Source of the DNA: Lentinula raphanica
Lineage: Eukaryota > Basidiomycota > Agaricomycetes > Agaricales > Omphalotaceae
Direction of reading: 5' to 3'
DNA length: 64,000 nucleotides
NCBI GenBank assembly: GCA_027919835.1
Contig: JANVFP010000005.1
Span: 1,612,001-1,676,000 of the forward strand
Shown here piece by piece: positions 1 through 12,585 of the stretch. A program made the translations under genes and the position numbers. Under the pieces are notes generated by a model, which saw nothing but the letters and a program-made list of their open reading frames with translations, had not been told where the DNA came from and did not search any database. The stretch's first letter is position 1. Every line of letters starts with the position of its first letter.

Positions 1-587
1 TTATAGTCTTGCACAAACAACCCGCGGGACAAGGGGCCAAAGGGAGCACGTACTTATTTTGGGAAATCATTGCGGCCTCGTGTTGGACAATGACCAAAGA
101 GGATAGCCGAACAAAGGAGAAACCCAATATGTACATGTGTGGAGAGCAACGATCTGTTTTCGATCGTGTATGATTCAGGACGAAAACGAACAGAGGCTAC
201 GACGTTGACGAGCTCAGTGTCTGGGGGTAGGTTTGGATTGGATACGGGTCTTTTTGAGCCTTTTCGTCTTCATCCCGTTTCGGTTCGAGATACTGGCAAT
301 CGACGATTGTTGAACAAAGGAGTTTTGATCATCCAGTACCACAGGCACCGCACTTAGAGAGAATAAAACATGTGGCCTTTCGGATTCGAGTCCAGTGAAA
401 GATATTATCCATTTTTTGATCATGATCACAACGAGGCGGGTATCGAGTATGAAGTAGTGTCTGCAGATATGTATATGATAAGTATAGTGGACGAGACAGA
501 ATGTAGATAGATTCGGCTTGTAACCAGGCTCACAGTGATGAATCTTCAGAGAAAAAGCATTAAGATATAGCATAAAGAACTCTGGCA
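1..587. other. Left-edge stretch without a supported gene
   Basis: Only short open frames that begin at GTG or TTG occur here, on both strands. None shows a recognisable domain, splice pattern or start context. It probably holds the 3' flank of the neighbouring BTB gene and intergenic DNA. Confidence 0.5.
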
Positions 588-1596
588 TCATGGCGTTATA
601 CACTTGGGTAGTGTTTCGATGCATTCTCGTATAACCCGCAGCGTTTCGGTCTTGTCGTACAGGGCTCGTGAGCATCCCGCTTGGGCACACTTCGCCTGCC
701 AGCAAGCCAGAGCTTCGGGCCATCCGGAGAGACCCTGATCCAAGATGGAATCACCCAACGGTCGAACATCCATCTCTAGTATGATTTTGTACTTGAGCTC
801 CCTCCATGTGTGATAATCAATCACAGCACCGCAATTGTTACACGTAGCCAGTCCACCGCTGACAAATGGAGGGTCGTTCAAGCGTTGGCGCAACCTAAGT
901 CGAGCCCAAACGTCAGGCAAACTAGTATTCATGAGAATCGCAGTGTACGCACCCTTCCCTTCTAGCGCGATGTAGATCGAATAGACGAAGCAGAGCATTA
1001 GACGACAGCCTGCTCAAGTATTTGCGCACTTCCTTATCATACAGATCAAATGCCAGAGTTTGTGTGGAAGCATATTGCGCTTCAGCGTCCCAACCGAATC
1101 GACATGCTATCGCGTACAGTCGAAACGGCTGACCTAGGAGGGAAGGAGTCATGACGAGCAGACGAACGACAGAAAGTGGACCAGGCGTGTCATATTTTTC
1201 AATGGCGTCAAGTAGAGGGTCAATAACATCGTAGGAGTCGATTTGTGGGATAGGTAAACCCGAAATCATTCGGAAAAGGAGTTCTAATGTAGAAGCATCT
1301 TCCTCCAGATAGAAGATGCCATCGTCTGGATGAGAGTTCTGGGGAAGCATGAACATTTGGCGGAAGAAACCTGATGCGGTCTTGAGGTTATGAGAGTGCA
1401 GCCTAAAGTATATCGAAGCGCTTGTGACAGAGTCATTCTTGGCAGCTAAGATGACCTCTGCGTCGGGTGAAGAGAACAGTGAATGATAATTCCTCTCTCC
1501 ACGATTGATTTCAACTAAAGCAGTCGACTGAGAACCGTCTAACTCCATCATTGTGTTTGTCGATTTGCGATTTAATGGTGTAAACGATAGATGCAT
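588..1596 (-). CDS. BTB/POZ domain protein, probably frameshifted
   Basis: The N-terminal part (from the ATG at 1596) carries a BTB/POZ-like pattern: a segment reading YHSLFSSPDAEVILAAKND, then FRLHSHNLKTASGFFRQMF, then an acidic stretch and a helical region. This is the layout of the large family of Agaricomycete BTB proteins of unknown role. BTB domains mediate protein-protein contacts, often with cullin-3 ligases. Near 950-960 the frame reading ALLRLFDLHRARREG runs into a stop at 922, while the continuation, LMNTSLPDVWARLRLRQRLN and a Cys-containing tail ending at 588, lies one frame over. No intron of usable size with GT and AG ends joins them: the best donor/acceptor pair would give only 31 nt. 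I therefore infer a 1-nt indel, either a sequencing error or a genuine pseudogene. Product and domain are moderately sure; integrity is doubtful. Confidence 0.65.
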
Positions 1597-2525
1597 ATAC
1601 TGAGTTTGAATATCTGTGCCTTCAAACGATGATCAGAAGAGGACAAGAGCAATTATTGCAGCCTTGGATGTTATACCTTTCTATCCTTCATTCAAGAAAG
1701 TGCTGGTGCTGTTAATGGCGAAAGAGAGGCGCACAGTCGTGACAGGTCGTGACGAGCGTGAGTCAAAATAACAGTCACACATGTCACAGTGTTCTCCCTT
1801 CCTCTTCTCGATTGCACCCTATTGCACCTCCCAAGGCGAGAATTGACTTGTGAATCTGGTCAACAGAAAATACTATACAGACTATATGGCTCTACTGAGA
1901 GGCATTGGAGCAGACATAAGGGTCCATAACAGGCTGCAAAATTCTCACACCGACAATTACCACTACAGGTGGAAGTTTATCATCAGTGACTCTGGTAAGT
2001 TTGCGTCCCATTTCCGACTCACTGCTCTGTCATAGCAAGCGGATAGACCAGTCTAATTCTTGTGACTAGTAAGATAGCTGATACAGCATACAGGCTATCG
2101 TAAAGCTGGGACTTTCAAGTTGAAGAAATTGTATCAATCCATCATGATTTTGCCTCGATCATTCACCTGAATATCGTCAATCTCGTACGACATGCCCGGC
2201 GTCGCCCGCTCAACAACGAGGGGAACGGAGACCAGCCATTTTTTGTGGTCCCCCTCCCTTCTCATGATACGACTTTTGGTCTGGTGTCATCAACAAATAT
2301 TAGTATCCTCTTCAATCTTCTCAATGGCAGAGCTGATGTCTGAGGCAGGCCAAAAACATGCTAAATTTGGTTTCATAAATTAATCATCCTCAATCATCCT
2401 TCTGCCACGGGATCCAATCAAAATGCTATACCCAGATCAGTCGCCTTTCCGTGTTCCCCAAATATATATGTAGGACTATTATCAACTCTCTAACTCCCCA
2501 CTGCCACACTACGAACCATACAACC
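1597..2525. other. Intergenic region
   Basis: No supported gene. It contains two nearby copies of GTCGTGAC around 1736-1752 and T/C-rich DNA before the next start codon. A degenerate A/T-rich stretch lies just before the ATG at 2526. Confidence 0.5.
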
Positions 2526-3077
2526 ATGTCCAACCCTGTCCTACCCAAGTTCTTCGTCTACGCTCCTGACAAGACCGAGGAAGGCACTTTCGCAAAGCGA
2601 ATGTCAGTCCGTAATGAACATCTCGCTCGCATGAAGACCATCCTTGGAGAAGGAACCATTCGTATGTCGTACACTTCTCATTGCCATATCACTCAGCAGA
2701 TCCCCGTCGTTGACCATTGTGCGTTCACTGCATAGGTATTGGTGGTGTATTGCTCTCCCCCGAATCGCTGACTGCGCCCCCGGAAGGCCAAAAGATGGTC
2801 GGATCCACGTTCATCTGTCAGGCAGAGTCCCTGGAAGAGTGCGTGCTGGAATTCACGATGATGCTTTGTCAGGTTGCGAATGAGTACTCATGCGTGTTCT
2901 TTCCCCGGTTTATAGTGTGAGAAAGATGGTCGAAGGGGATATCTACTACAAGGAGGGCGTGGTATGTGGTTGTCCTTCGCATATATCTCCGCTAATCTCA
3001 AATTCCTTGACTCTGTTTAGTGGGACACGGAGAAAATTGTTGTACTCCCATTGATGGCTGCAACACCCATCCCTTAA
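2526..3077 (+). CDS. YCII-related domain protein
   Basis: Four exons join in phase: 2526-2661, 2736-2838, 2916-2961 and 3021-3077. The donors are GTATGT, GTGCGT and GTATGT. The product is about 113 aa. It opens MSNPVLPKFFVYAPDKTEEG and includes RNEHLARMKTILGEGTIRIGG, then a GSTFICQAESLEDVRKMVEGD block and YYKEGVWDTEKIVVLPL. This order of an N-terminal strand, an H-x-x-x-x block, and a final EGD-x-Y-x-x-x-G-V-W-D pattern is that of stand-alone YCII domains. These are small dimeric alpha/beta-barrel-like proteins often placed with muconolactone-isomerase-type folds. The substrate is unknown. The protein has no signal peptide and is probably cytosolic. Confidence 0.88.
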
Positions 3078-4039
3078 ATCCGTCGAATCATCAAGCAGTA
3101 TCATCATCGAACTACGTATCTGTGATCGAAAGTGTGAATAATGGCGATTGTGAGTATAGTACTTAGTACGAGCAAGGTGTATACAAGAAATCGTGGGCAA
3201 CTATTTTATCGCATCGTAAAGTTCACTTTTGACGGAGTTACAATCGGTTACAAGGCATATCCAAAGATCGGCGAGCACGAGTGCTCGGATGATTCAGCAC
3301 AGTACCTTTGAGTTTCAAATAGGAATCCCAGCCTTTCGGGAGGCAGAACCCGCGATTTCTTTGGTGAACAGTGCATGAATATTTGTTCTGCTTCTCCCCG
3401 AATCTGAAAGACCAGCCATTTGAGCCCCATCAGACTTCTCAAAACACGTTCAGAGCTGTTCAGGGGTCGCAGGAATCACAGCAAAACAACCAGTGAATCC
3501 GGAGACGGAAGGGAGAACAGGTAGTTCTTCAATTCCATTCGAAGATCGCAGTAGAGTAGGTGTCCAGCAGAGAGGGATATGCATTTTCAGTGCCGCCGCT
3601 CCAGGTACTTTTTCCTAATTCTTTCTGCCTAGTAGGCCCTGGCCCCAATTCTGACCGCCGCATAAGAGACTTTTCTTTGAGCCAGAACGATTCCTTGTCA
3701 TTTTCCATGCATCCATCAGCAAAGTCGATTAGGCAGAAAGAGTTCGGCAAGAGGTGACTAGCCTGACTAGCGCCGTCTTGTAAATCAAGAAGAGAGGAAG
3801 ACGAGAGAATCGTTCCTAAGAGATGACTCGCCTTGACTCGCGCAGAACGCGCCCGTCACGCGCCATCACGTAGTCACGTTTACTACTATCACGTGTGCAT
3901 GTTTACTAGAATGTGACCGTGGTAACTGCGCGCCTTTATAAGCGACAATTCACGTTGTTATCCAAACAACTGCTTCATCAAGAACCGCCACCACTCGCCA
4001 GCTCAACACTACCCACTTACTTCTCACATATAAAATACA
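3078..4039. other. Intergenic region upstream of histone H4
   Basis: No gene is supported. The right end is the H4 promoter, described separately. An imperfect inverted arrangement around 3610-3740 (TTCTTTCTGCCT and its complement AGGCAGAAAGA) explains the matching open frames on both strands here. Confidence 0.5.
3856..3942 (+). promoter_or_regulatory. Histone H4 promoter: TCACG cluster and TATA box
   Basis: Four TCACG words occur at 3856, 3866, 3874 and 3889; the last is inside a CACGTG E-box. They follow CG-rich words (AACGCGCCC, CACGCGCC) that resemble cell-cycle boxes. A TATA-like TTTATAAG lies at 3935-3942, about 100 bp before the H4 ATG. The role in S-phase control is inference; the motifs are directly visible. 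Confidence 0.5.
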
Positions 4040-4515
<476 letters not shown>

Positions 4516-5192
4516 TGGCTGTTATCTGTGAGTCATATTGGCCTTGCTCTCGGACCCGTGCACTCATAGAAGTCATTTCTTCTATTCAGATGTTCTGTAT
4601 GGTGTCTATCATTATTTGTTCGTTTTTGTACTATCATGTAGAAGTGTATGCATACTTATGACCTATGACTTTCTCTCGCTGCGTACCTTCGAGTCCGACT
4701 GTCGACCGGTTTGCCAGTTTGATGAAGGCTTCAAACTTTCTCGAAGTAAAAGTCGATTTCAATCATGAACGTAGTAAGAGATGAGAGAGCGATATCTACT
4801 ATTATCTAGACCGTGAGCGATCGTCCTATGTATGGCCACTCGCGCGATGATGTATTTACAAATGGTACAACTTCAACCAGAGCAAATTGAACCGCTCATT
4901 GAACCATAGATTCTGTGACAGAGGATGTAAGAATTCAATCCGATGAACAACTGGAAGATACTTACGAATTCGAGTTCAGTTGGCTTTTCTGTCCAGGTGC
5001 ACGGAACCCCTGGGTAGCCCCAGTCAATGATGATCACCTCTATGACTTTGATACCGCCATGTTTATAACCCCCCCAAAATGTTCGGATTCGTATTTCTTC
5101 GATCTGAACAAGGACGTTTTTGTGATGAAAATCACTGTTTTAAGTTGGATTGGAGGTTAGAGATCATATCATCAAAGAGAGAGAGGAAACAC
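4516..5192. other. Intergenic region between H4 and a convergent gene
   Basis: It holds the 3' flanks of the two convergent genes. Open frames here start at GTG or TTG and show no domain. A run of nine C/A bases (ACCCCCCCAAAA) lies near 5070. Confidence 0.5.
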
Positions 5193-6006
5193 TCAATACG
5201 TTGCAAGGATATGATCTGTATTAGTTGCAGTCTCAAAGGCGTATTTGTACACCTTTTCTCTTGTCTTCACCTTGATGGCTTCCAAAACTGTGTGTCTTTC
5301 CGTTCTGTCTGCTTGGAGCCACATCTTGTTTTCCGATATGTCTTCACCGGCCTCCAGTTTCATGAGGATTGCACCAAATTTTTCGCCTTCGACCTTTCGT
5401 ATACCCGTACGATGCCAGATGTTGACCTGATCGAGGGCGTGTGGTTCGCAAGATGCAACACTTTCGCCTTCCTTGGATGTGATATCAACCAGCTTGACAA
5501 TATACCGGGTCCTTTCTCCCCCAGGACCTTTGCTGTCTCCTTTTTCTTCATACAGCCCTTTCCTGCCTGTCAAGCGGAAGTGGTCTTTGGTGACATTATA
5601 AATGCCATGATTGTTCTCTCCTCCCTGCTTCCAGAACGCAAGAGGCAGGGTTTCTATCTCCGAGTCACCCTCCTCTTCTATGTTGGACACCGTCAAATGA
5701 AGCGAATCACAGATCATTAGGAGCACTGACCAAAATACAGTTGATTTCTCTTCATGCCAGCACAAGTAAATCGATATTTTGTGTCCCGTGAAAGGTTGAT
5801 CCAGTTCTACGTTTCATCATCAGCAGTCCGATGAAGTGCTGCGTATACTGGAAAAGACTGACCGCACGCGCGACGTTATCCGATAGTGCTTGCTTATACG
5901 CTTGGTTTATCGGATTCACTTTCGGAGTTGGTCGAGCTTGGACGGTAAGGAAACCCAATATACAGCCGAAAATTAGCAGTGGAACTAGAATCTGGCGCGC
6001 TACCAT
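5193..6006 (-). CDS. Putative secreted protein of unknown function
   Basis: The first ATG on this strand (6006) opens MVARQILVPLLIFGCILGFL followed by TVQARPTP, a clear signal peptide with probable cleavage after VQA or a nearby Ala. The mature N-terminus reads KVNPINQAYKQALSDNVARA. The bulk of the protein lies in the frame ending at 5193. It is hydrophilic, with a segment ETLPLAFWKQGGENNHGIYN, then TKDHFRLTGRKGLYEEKGDS, then KGPGGERTRYIVKLVDITSK. At least one intron between about 5680 and 5870 joins the two frames; an acceptor CAACATAG near 5682 is likely, but the donor is not settled. I do not recognise a named domain. The regular alternation and charged loops suggest a compact extracellular fold, but function is unknown. 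Confidence 0.6.
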
Positions 6007-7341
6007 TCTGTCTGGGCTGGATTGAAACTTGGTAATATAGATAGATCTGGTGTGTTGCTTTGGTCGAGAACGAGGCCGAGCAAAATTGTTTTCGCCGACC
6101 AGCGGCGAGATGCGACAAGCTATAACAAGAAGCAGCAAGAGTTGTGGTGGGGTGGAGTGGGCAGGGGAGCAAGGAACGAAACGCAACTCCAGACTCAGTG
6201 ATATATAGAGTTTATCACATCAGTATAGTCTAGTCACCTACCTATTCTATCCGTCACAGCATTTGTTTCATTTCAGGACTGCCACTGTGCCTTTGATTCC
6301 TTGCAAGACCCGTACAGTCTTACTGACCTGTGCTGACCTGTGCAACTTCAAGTTGCCACAAGTTGATCACCCGCAGGAAGCCGTCGGATGAAAGGGCGAA
6401 ATGATTATGGTGGTAGCTGGTGGTTTCAACCGTTTTCCCTGTATCAGCCTGTATCAGCCTGTATCCCCCTTCGCCTTCAATGTTCACCCTCCCTGCAGTC
6501 CACCTTTCACTTTGCGGGTTGAGAATGATCGCTGCAGACGGGGCTGTACATACTGCAGGCTGTTTCTATTTGGGACCCCACCGACGGTAGAGGAGCCATG
6601 TATGATTCCAAATTCATTCATTCTATCGTAGGCTTTCCCTAGACCTCAGCCGCTACTAGTAAGTTCAAGTAACCCTCGATAAGTTGCAGAATAACCGTAC
6701 TTAGATCTGATGAATGACTGGAGGCTCAATCATTGAATGTAGTACTTCGATATCGAAGTTTCTGAACTCGACAGCGAACCTATTCTCACCCGCCTGCTCG
6801 TACTTCAAGCTTCAAGGCCCACACCACTTCGAATGGCCAGTTGTACCAGGCAACCTGCAACAGCGTGGATAAGACGACAGCCTGACCAACATTTCCGGAC
6901 TCACAAATTCAGTTTGGGTTGACTTTCAGATTTCTTGTCCCCGTCTTTGGCCTCCCATAGCCAACGGGAATCTGTGCCTATCTGTGCCCAATGACTGACG
7001 CTCAACCGAAAAGAAGGAATCTCGATATGCACATTGCAATACCATCGAACCAGCCTGGTACCCAACCGTTTAGCTGGCCGCCATCAGACTATCAACTTGA
7101 GCTGTAGATGCTCCCTGTATGCTTCATCTTCAGTTCATGTAGCTTGTCACAAAAGTCTAAGGTTCAAGTGGAAAGCAACCATCATGATTCGTCAATCACG
7201 GTCAGTGTATGTTTTTGCAAACGAGTCACCCAAGTCTAAGGAAATATACATGTAAGTAAAAGATACAAGTGAATCGAACCTAGCTATAATATACAATTCG
7301 ACCCATGTCCTTGCTTGTCAGGCGTGTCGAATGATTGAATG
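6007..7341. other. Gene-poor intergenic region
   Basis: No supported gene in 1.3 kb. A TATATAT word at 6202-6208 is on the upstream side of the secreted-protein gene and may be its TATA box with a long leader. A small tandem repeat lies at 6438-6467. Confidence 0.5.
6438..6467. repeat. 10-bp tandem repeat, about 2.8 copies
   Basis: The unit CCTGTATCAG is repeated head to tail three times, the last copy diverging in its final bases. It is too short to be a minisatellite of note. Confidence 0.8.
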
Positions 7342-10254
7342 TTAGGACACCGCGTCGTCCTTCTGCGTAACTTCAGAACCTTTCACCTCCTCGCCGGCAT
7401 CATCCTTCTCCTCTTTCTCGGGTTCTCTGATCTCTGGAATGATAGTACCTGAGCCAAGTGGCTCCTGCGCCGTATTGAGAGTGCTCTTTTGTAATGGGCC
7501 ACTCTTGAATTTGCTTTTCGGGCCTTGACGAGCACGAGGTGCCCCAGCAGTAGCCGGCACCCCATCAACCCCAGTTTGAACAGTAGAGATTTTGCGACGT
7601 TTCCTGTCCAACAGCCTCGCTTCAATAGCGGTCGCAGGAACGGGCTCGGAGGGCAAGGTAGCTTCCGTCTTGCCTTTCGTTGCGCCGTCAGTGTTGACAG
7701 GAGTGCTGGAATTTTTGGCTGGTTCCGAGGTGTCATGACCGTCCTTCTCATTCGTGGGGACGTCAGGCGTTCCGGCCGTAGGTCCACGCTGGGCGCGCTT
7801 AGTAGGTGGTGCACTGCGAGAACGGAAAAAATTGAGATTCCGGACGTTGGAGAGAGGGGCGAGCATGGTAGAAGATACAGTGCCAGCGACCGGGGTGGGA
7901 GCGACTATGACGTTCTGTGTAGGTAAAGGCTCTCCATGAGCACCTTCTGAGTCGAATTCATCGTAAATCTCTTCGCCGATGAGTTCTAAAAATCGGACAT
8001 TCAATCGAAAGATGGAGCAGAAGTTTTTTGGATCACTAACCCTCGAGTACGTCTTCAAGTGTGATGATACCAAGGGGCATGATGGCCGGATCAAAACTTT
8101 GCAAGAACTATCCAGGCATCAAACACTGACAACGATAATACTTGTGCGCATGACTTACTTCAGCTGCACCATGCTCAGTCAAGACAGCATCAGCGGGCAT
8201 ATTAGCTTCCAGTTTTGATATACCAAATGCGCCAGGGACAGAATCCAGCTTTTCCATCTCGATCCGTTCTCCTCTTTCTGGTTCAGAAGGAGAATCTCCT
8301 TTCAACGTCGCATCCTTGTCAGCTTTTTCTTCATCGTGTTTACTGCTCCGCCTAAACCGTTTGCGGAAGCTACGACGCTTGCTCTTCACACTAGACCCCT
8401 CTGTTTCTGATTCGCTGCTCTCACTACTACTGTCGCTACTCTCAGAGTCCATCCCTACACGCTCCTTCAAACGTTGAGTGAGGGTTTGTTTGACCGCCTT
8501 CTTGACACTTTTCGCTTTTTCAACACTGAACCGGCTAACGATTGCGATATGTGAACGTCCTTCTTGGAACTTGTCAAGAATTCCGAGCAGCGTTTCGTTT
8601 TGAGGTATGAACGGGACCTTGTTCAACTGCATCTGGCGAACCGGAGTAGCATCTGAAACTGAAGGTTAGTGGATGCATCGGAATAGGATGAAAATCAATG
8701 CACCATTTGGATCGAGAAGAACACACTGCTTGACCAAAAGAATACCGATGATCTTCTTCTCGCGTATAAAACGTTGATTGTCTGGCTGCAGAGAGTTCAA
8801 CCAGCCCAATTTTGCAGCGACCGGTACATCGACTTCTTCATAGACAGGTATACCTACATGATAGAACAGGTGAGTGACAGGAGGGAAGCAGCAGTGAATG
8901 AAAGCTTACGACTGTGGCCGGTCTCGACAATCTGCTTGAGAAGTTTGTAATCCAGTTTGTCGTCAATGTGAACCATGAACACATCAGCAAGCGGAGTCAT
9001 TGCCTGCAAACAAGCGTGAGTTTGTGCCTATGATTTCTATGAAATATGCATATACCTGAGCAACAACTTTTTCTTGCAGATCCAGCGTTGCACCAATGAT
9101 GGCTGCGGTATCATGGTTCAAATCACCTCCGTGAGGAGACGAAGAGGAATGCATCATAATCAGTTCCTTCAATTCTACCAATCCGAGATGTGAGAGATTC
9201 CAGTAACCAGCTTCATCTTAGCACTTACCCACTCTACGGTAGATGATGCCATGATTTGATCCAACTATCCAGTCCAGAAGCTTAGCCGTTGGCCAGGATA
9301 CGATACCCTACGAAGACAGGAGGTGAGTTCGTGAATGGACATATACAAGAGCTCGGACTTGCCAAACCGTAAATAAGACAACGGGTGGGCCCAGCGAAGA
9401 GAGCACCAAGGTAAAGTCCATAGCGCGTGAACAAGGATTGAGGAATAATTTCCGAGAAGCTGTACCTCGGAGTTAGAGACTTCGTTCAGTGATGTAATGG
9501 ATACGGAATAACATGACTATGAGCACGGTGCTGACGACGACACTTTGAACACCCTAGAGAAAGAAACATTAGAGGAAAATATGAAGAATTTCAACTAAAC
9601 GGACGCACTCCTCCAAGAACTGGATCTGATATGATGGGCAAAGTTTCGTTGACGATCATGTTGGCCAGTAGCAAAGTGACGAGAAGCAAATGCCCATTCG
9701 CACGAATGGGTTTTATCTTGTTGGCGTATTTGCGTTGTTCACTATGGTGAAGCATGGTCAACCAGAAGTCAAGTACTTGAACATACGTGAAACCTACGGA
9801 GTACCGCTGACTAGGAAACCGAGAGGTATAAGCACATAGGCAATTCCAAAGAGAGCATGTTACTCACGACTGAGAACGTTCAACTGAGTTTGATCCAAAC
9901 TCATATAGCTGCAGAGAACCTATTAGGAACTATCACAAGCGCTAGACAATCCAGTGTGAATTACCCTAGCGTCAAACCAGCAAATAAACCCTGTGTATAT
10001 AGATGAGAAGGTTGATTTCACAGCCTCAAGATATATCGCACCGAAAGCAAGACAAGCACGGGAATGAGAATAGGAAAGACGACATGTTCTGCAGAGCTTC
10101 GCCTGGCTAAACGTTGAATTCCATCTTGAGGACGTTGGTCGTCATTAGCGCCACGGAGATGCGAGAGCCCAGCAGAGACGAGAGTGAATAACGTATATAT
10201 GAGGCGAGAATACTGTGGCGTGATATTTCCACCAATTCTGGGGGTAGGGGCCAT
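7342..10254 (-). CDS. CNNM/Mam3-type DUF21-CBS membrane protein
   Basis: This is a multi-exon gene from the ATG at 10254 to the stop at 7342. After a short N-terminal region with a hydrophobic helix, the DUF21 transmembrane domain reads SGLFAGLTLGYMSLDQTQLN, then KIKPIRANGHLLLVTLLLAN and NETLPIISDPVLGGGVQS. IFSEIIPQSLFTRYGLYLGA and HGIIYRRVELKELIMMHS follow. A CBS pair comes next (MTPLADVFMVHIDDKLDYKL; ETGHSRIPVYEE; NKVPFIPQNETLLGILDKF; MPLGIITLEDVLEELIGEEI). The CBS pair is interrupted by a Ser/Glu- and Lys/Arg-rich insert, and a disordered tail of about 220 residues follows. The family includes yeast Mam3 and animal CNNM proteins, linked to Mg and other divalent metal handling; Mam3 is vacuolar. 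I traced the joins through the DUF21 and CBS regions in phase. One intron (9308-9362) appears to be GC-AG. Exact metal role is inferred from the family. Confidence 0.93.
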
Positions 10255-10556
10255 TAAACAGCGAAGAGTAATTCAGACGATGAGTTCAAGGCAAACCCCG
10301 TTTTATCCAAGTGCTCCTGTTACAAGCTGTGGCTATGCTTGACACAGATGATCTCATGTGATCGTTATGTAATGCTGCGCCGGCCTTCATTGCCGAGTTG
10401 TATCATATGCCGAGCGGTGCCGAAACATCACTTTGCACGTTGACTCGAGGTGAGCATTTTTCAAAATTCGAATGCTGTTCTACGATTTTACAATACAGTA
10501 GATGTAAAAGGATGTAAAGTTCATTGCCATGTGGCTAAGCCAAAAAAACATATACT
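10255..10556. other. Short intergenic region
   Basis: Spacer between the end of the PEPCK gene and the start of the CNNM-type gene, both on the minus strand. Nothing else is recognised. Confidence 0.5.
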
Positions 10557-12585
10557 CTACACAGCGGGACCGGCCTTCAACACCTTCGTATCGACATCGG
10601 TTTCATACAGCTTGAATGCCTTCACGAACATGCCCGCAAGTTTCTTCACCTCCCGATTGAATGCTTCCTTGTCTGACCAGGCAACCTCCGGATTGAGTAA
10701 TTCTCGAGGAACACCTTCGATCTCGGTCGGAATGGTGAGATTGAAGGTACCGAAGTTCTCGTGCTTGCCCGCCGCAAGTGTTTTAGCAAGAGAACCATCA
10801 TGGATGGTGTCGATGATCCTTCGAGTGTATTTGAGAGGGCAACGCTTGCCTACGCCATACTTGCCACTGGTCCAGCCGGTGTTGATAAGCCAGCAGTCAA
10901 CGTTGTGTTTCGACATACGTTCAGCGAGCATGGTGGCATAACGAGACGGCTGAAAGCAAAAGTCAGCGTCAAAAATGTGATGATAAACTAAGGGGAACAT
11001 ACATGGAGGACGATGAATGGGGCACTGTAGCAAGTGGAGAAGGTGGGAATCGGTTCGAGCACACCGTCTTCGGTTCCAGGAGTTTTGGAGGTATACCCAG
11101 CCAAGAAGTGATAACTGGCCTGTTCGGGTGTGAGTTTTGATACAGGAGGCAGGACGCCGAAAGCATCGCAAGTCAACATGATGATGTTGCTGGGCTGGCG
11201 GTCGACGACACAGGGGATTTTGGCGTTCGGGATGAAATCAATGGGGTAAGCACAGCGAGTGTTCTCGGTGATTGACACATCATCGTAGTCAGGTTGACGG
11301 TTCAGAGGGTTGTAAACGACGTTTTCGAGGATGGAACCGAACCTGATGGCGTTGAAGATTTCGGGCTCCTTCTCCGCAGAGAGGTTGATGCACTTGGCAT
11401 AACATCCACCTTCGATGTTGAAGACACCGGAATCGGACCAGACATGTTCGTCATCACCAATCAGCAATCGGTTGGGGTCGGCGGAGAGGGTGGTCTTTCC
11501 AGTCCCGGACAGACCGAAGAAGAGGGTTACATCATTGTCCTTGATGCCGACATTTGCAGAGGAGTGGAGAGAGAGTTGACCAAACTTGACAGGCTGGAGG
11601 TAATGCTGAAGGATGATTGGTCTAAGCTCGAGGTCTCATGACATGGAAATGGAGTGAGTTCCGTACCATGACACTGAATACGCCTTTCTTCATTTCCCCA
11701 GCATACTCCGTACCGAGAATGACCATCTCCATTCGCTTGAAGTTGACCTCAACCGATGTGGTCGAAGACATACCATTCGTGAAACGATTGGCAGGGAATT
11801 GGCCAGCATTGTAGATTGTGAAGTCGGGCTCACCAAAGTTGGCGAGTTCCTCTTCCGTTGGTCGGATGAGCATGTTATTCTGTGACATTTGAATGGGATA
11901 GATCCGATAAAGAATATGTTTTATGACGTACCATGAAGAGAGCATGATACGCTCTGGCACAAATGACACGAACCTTGATCCTGTATTTGGGATCCCACTA
12001 GAGAATGTTGAGTTAGGGGTTTCAACCGGCATGTGGATACTGAGGACTAACACCAGCGAAACCGTCGAAAACGTAAACATTATCGCGAGTATTCAGATAA
12101 TCGATGGCTCTTTCGCGATTGATTTCAAAAGTGTCTATCGATATTTTAGCGCAAGAGGGAATAAACTGAACAAATCACACGACATACGCTCATCTAGTTT
12201 GATGTTCACAGAGCCCCACCATACGTCGTCCTTGGAGGTGTCTTCATACACGATCCGTTTGTCCTTGGGGCTCCTGCCGGTCTTCTTTCCGGAGAAGTTT
12301 ATGAGAGCGCCTGAAGAAGAGAGAATGGCACCCTCGTTACGAATGGCATCTTCGTAGAGCTGGGCGACAGGAGCATTGCGTTTCAGGTAGATCTTATCCA
12401 TATCGAAGCCAGCTTGGGAGAAGAACTCGAGCTCCCTACCGATGACTTCGAGGGCGAAAGCAAATCAGATAAAAGCGACGGCGATTAGGAAGTTGCTTAC
12501 GGTTAGAGTAGAGCTCAGCATCAGAGGATTGAGCATAGTTCTTGTGTAGGATATGTGGGGTAACGTAGGGAGTCTGGATCGGCAT
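10557..12585 (-). CDS. pck1: Phosphoenolpyruvate carboxykinase (ATP)
   Basis: Catalyses oxaloacetate + ATP to phosphoenolpyruvate + CO2 + ADP, the committed step of gluconeogenesis, in the cytosol. The ATG at 12585 gives [19 protein letters not shown]. Seven exons join in phase. Diagnostic segments in order are [40 protein letters not shown], and [20 protein letters not shown]. These are followed by [23 protein letters not shown] sequence with [15 protein letters not shown], the kinase-1a P-loop [16 protein letters not shown], and the kinase-2 metal site [10 protein letters not shown]. The C-terminal part includes [14 protein letters not shown] and the lid region YSAPFIVLH. Length, about 545 aa, fits the ATP-type enzyme of fungi, plants and bacteria rather than the GTP type. 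A TATAAAAT word lies about 100 bp upstream (12682-12688). In fungi this gene is normally induced on non-sugar carbon; that regulation is not visible here. Confidence 0.97.

Noticed and set aside
4915..5160. Plus-strand 81-codon frame after H4
   Set aside because: Starts at GTG and has no domain or conserved pattern.
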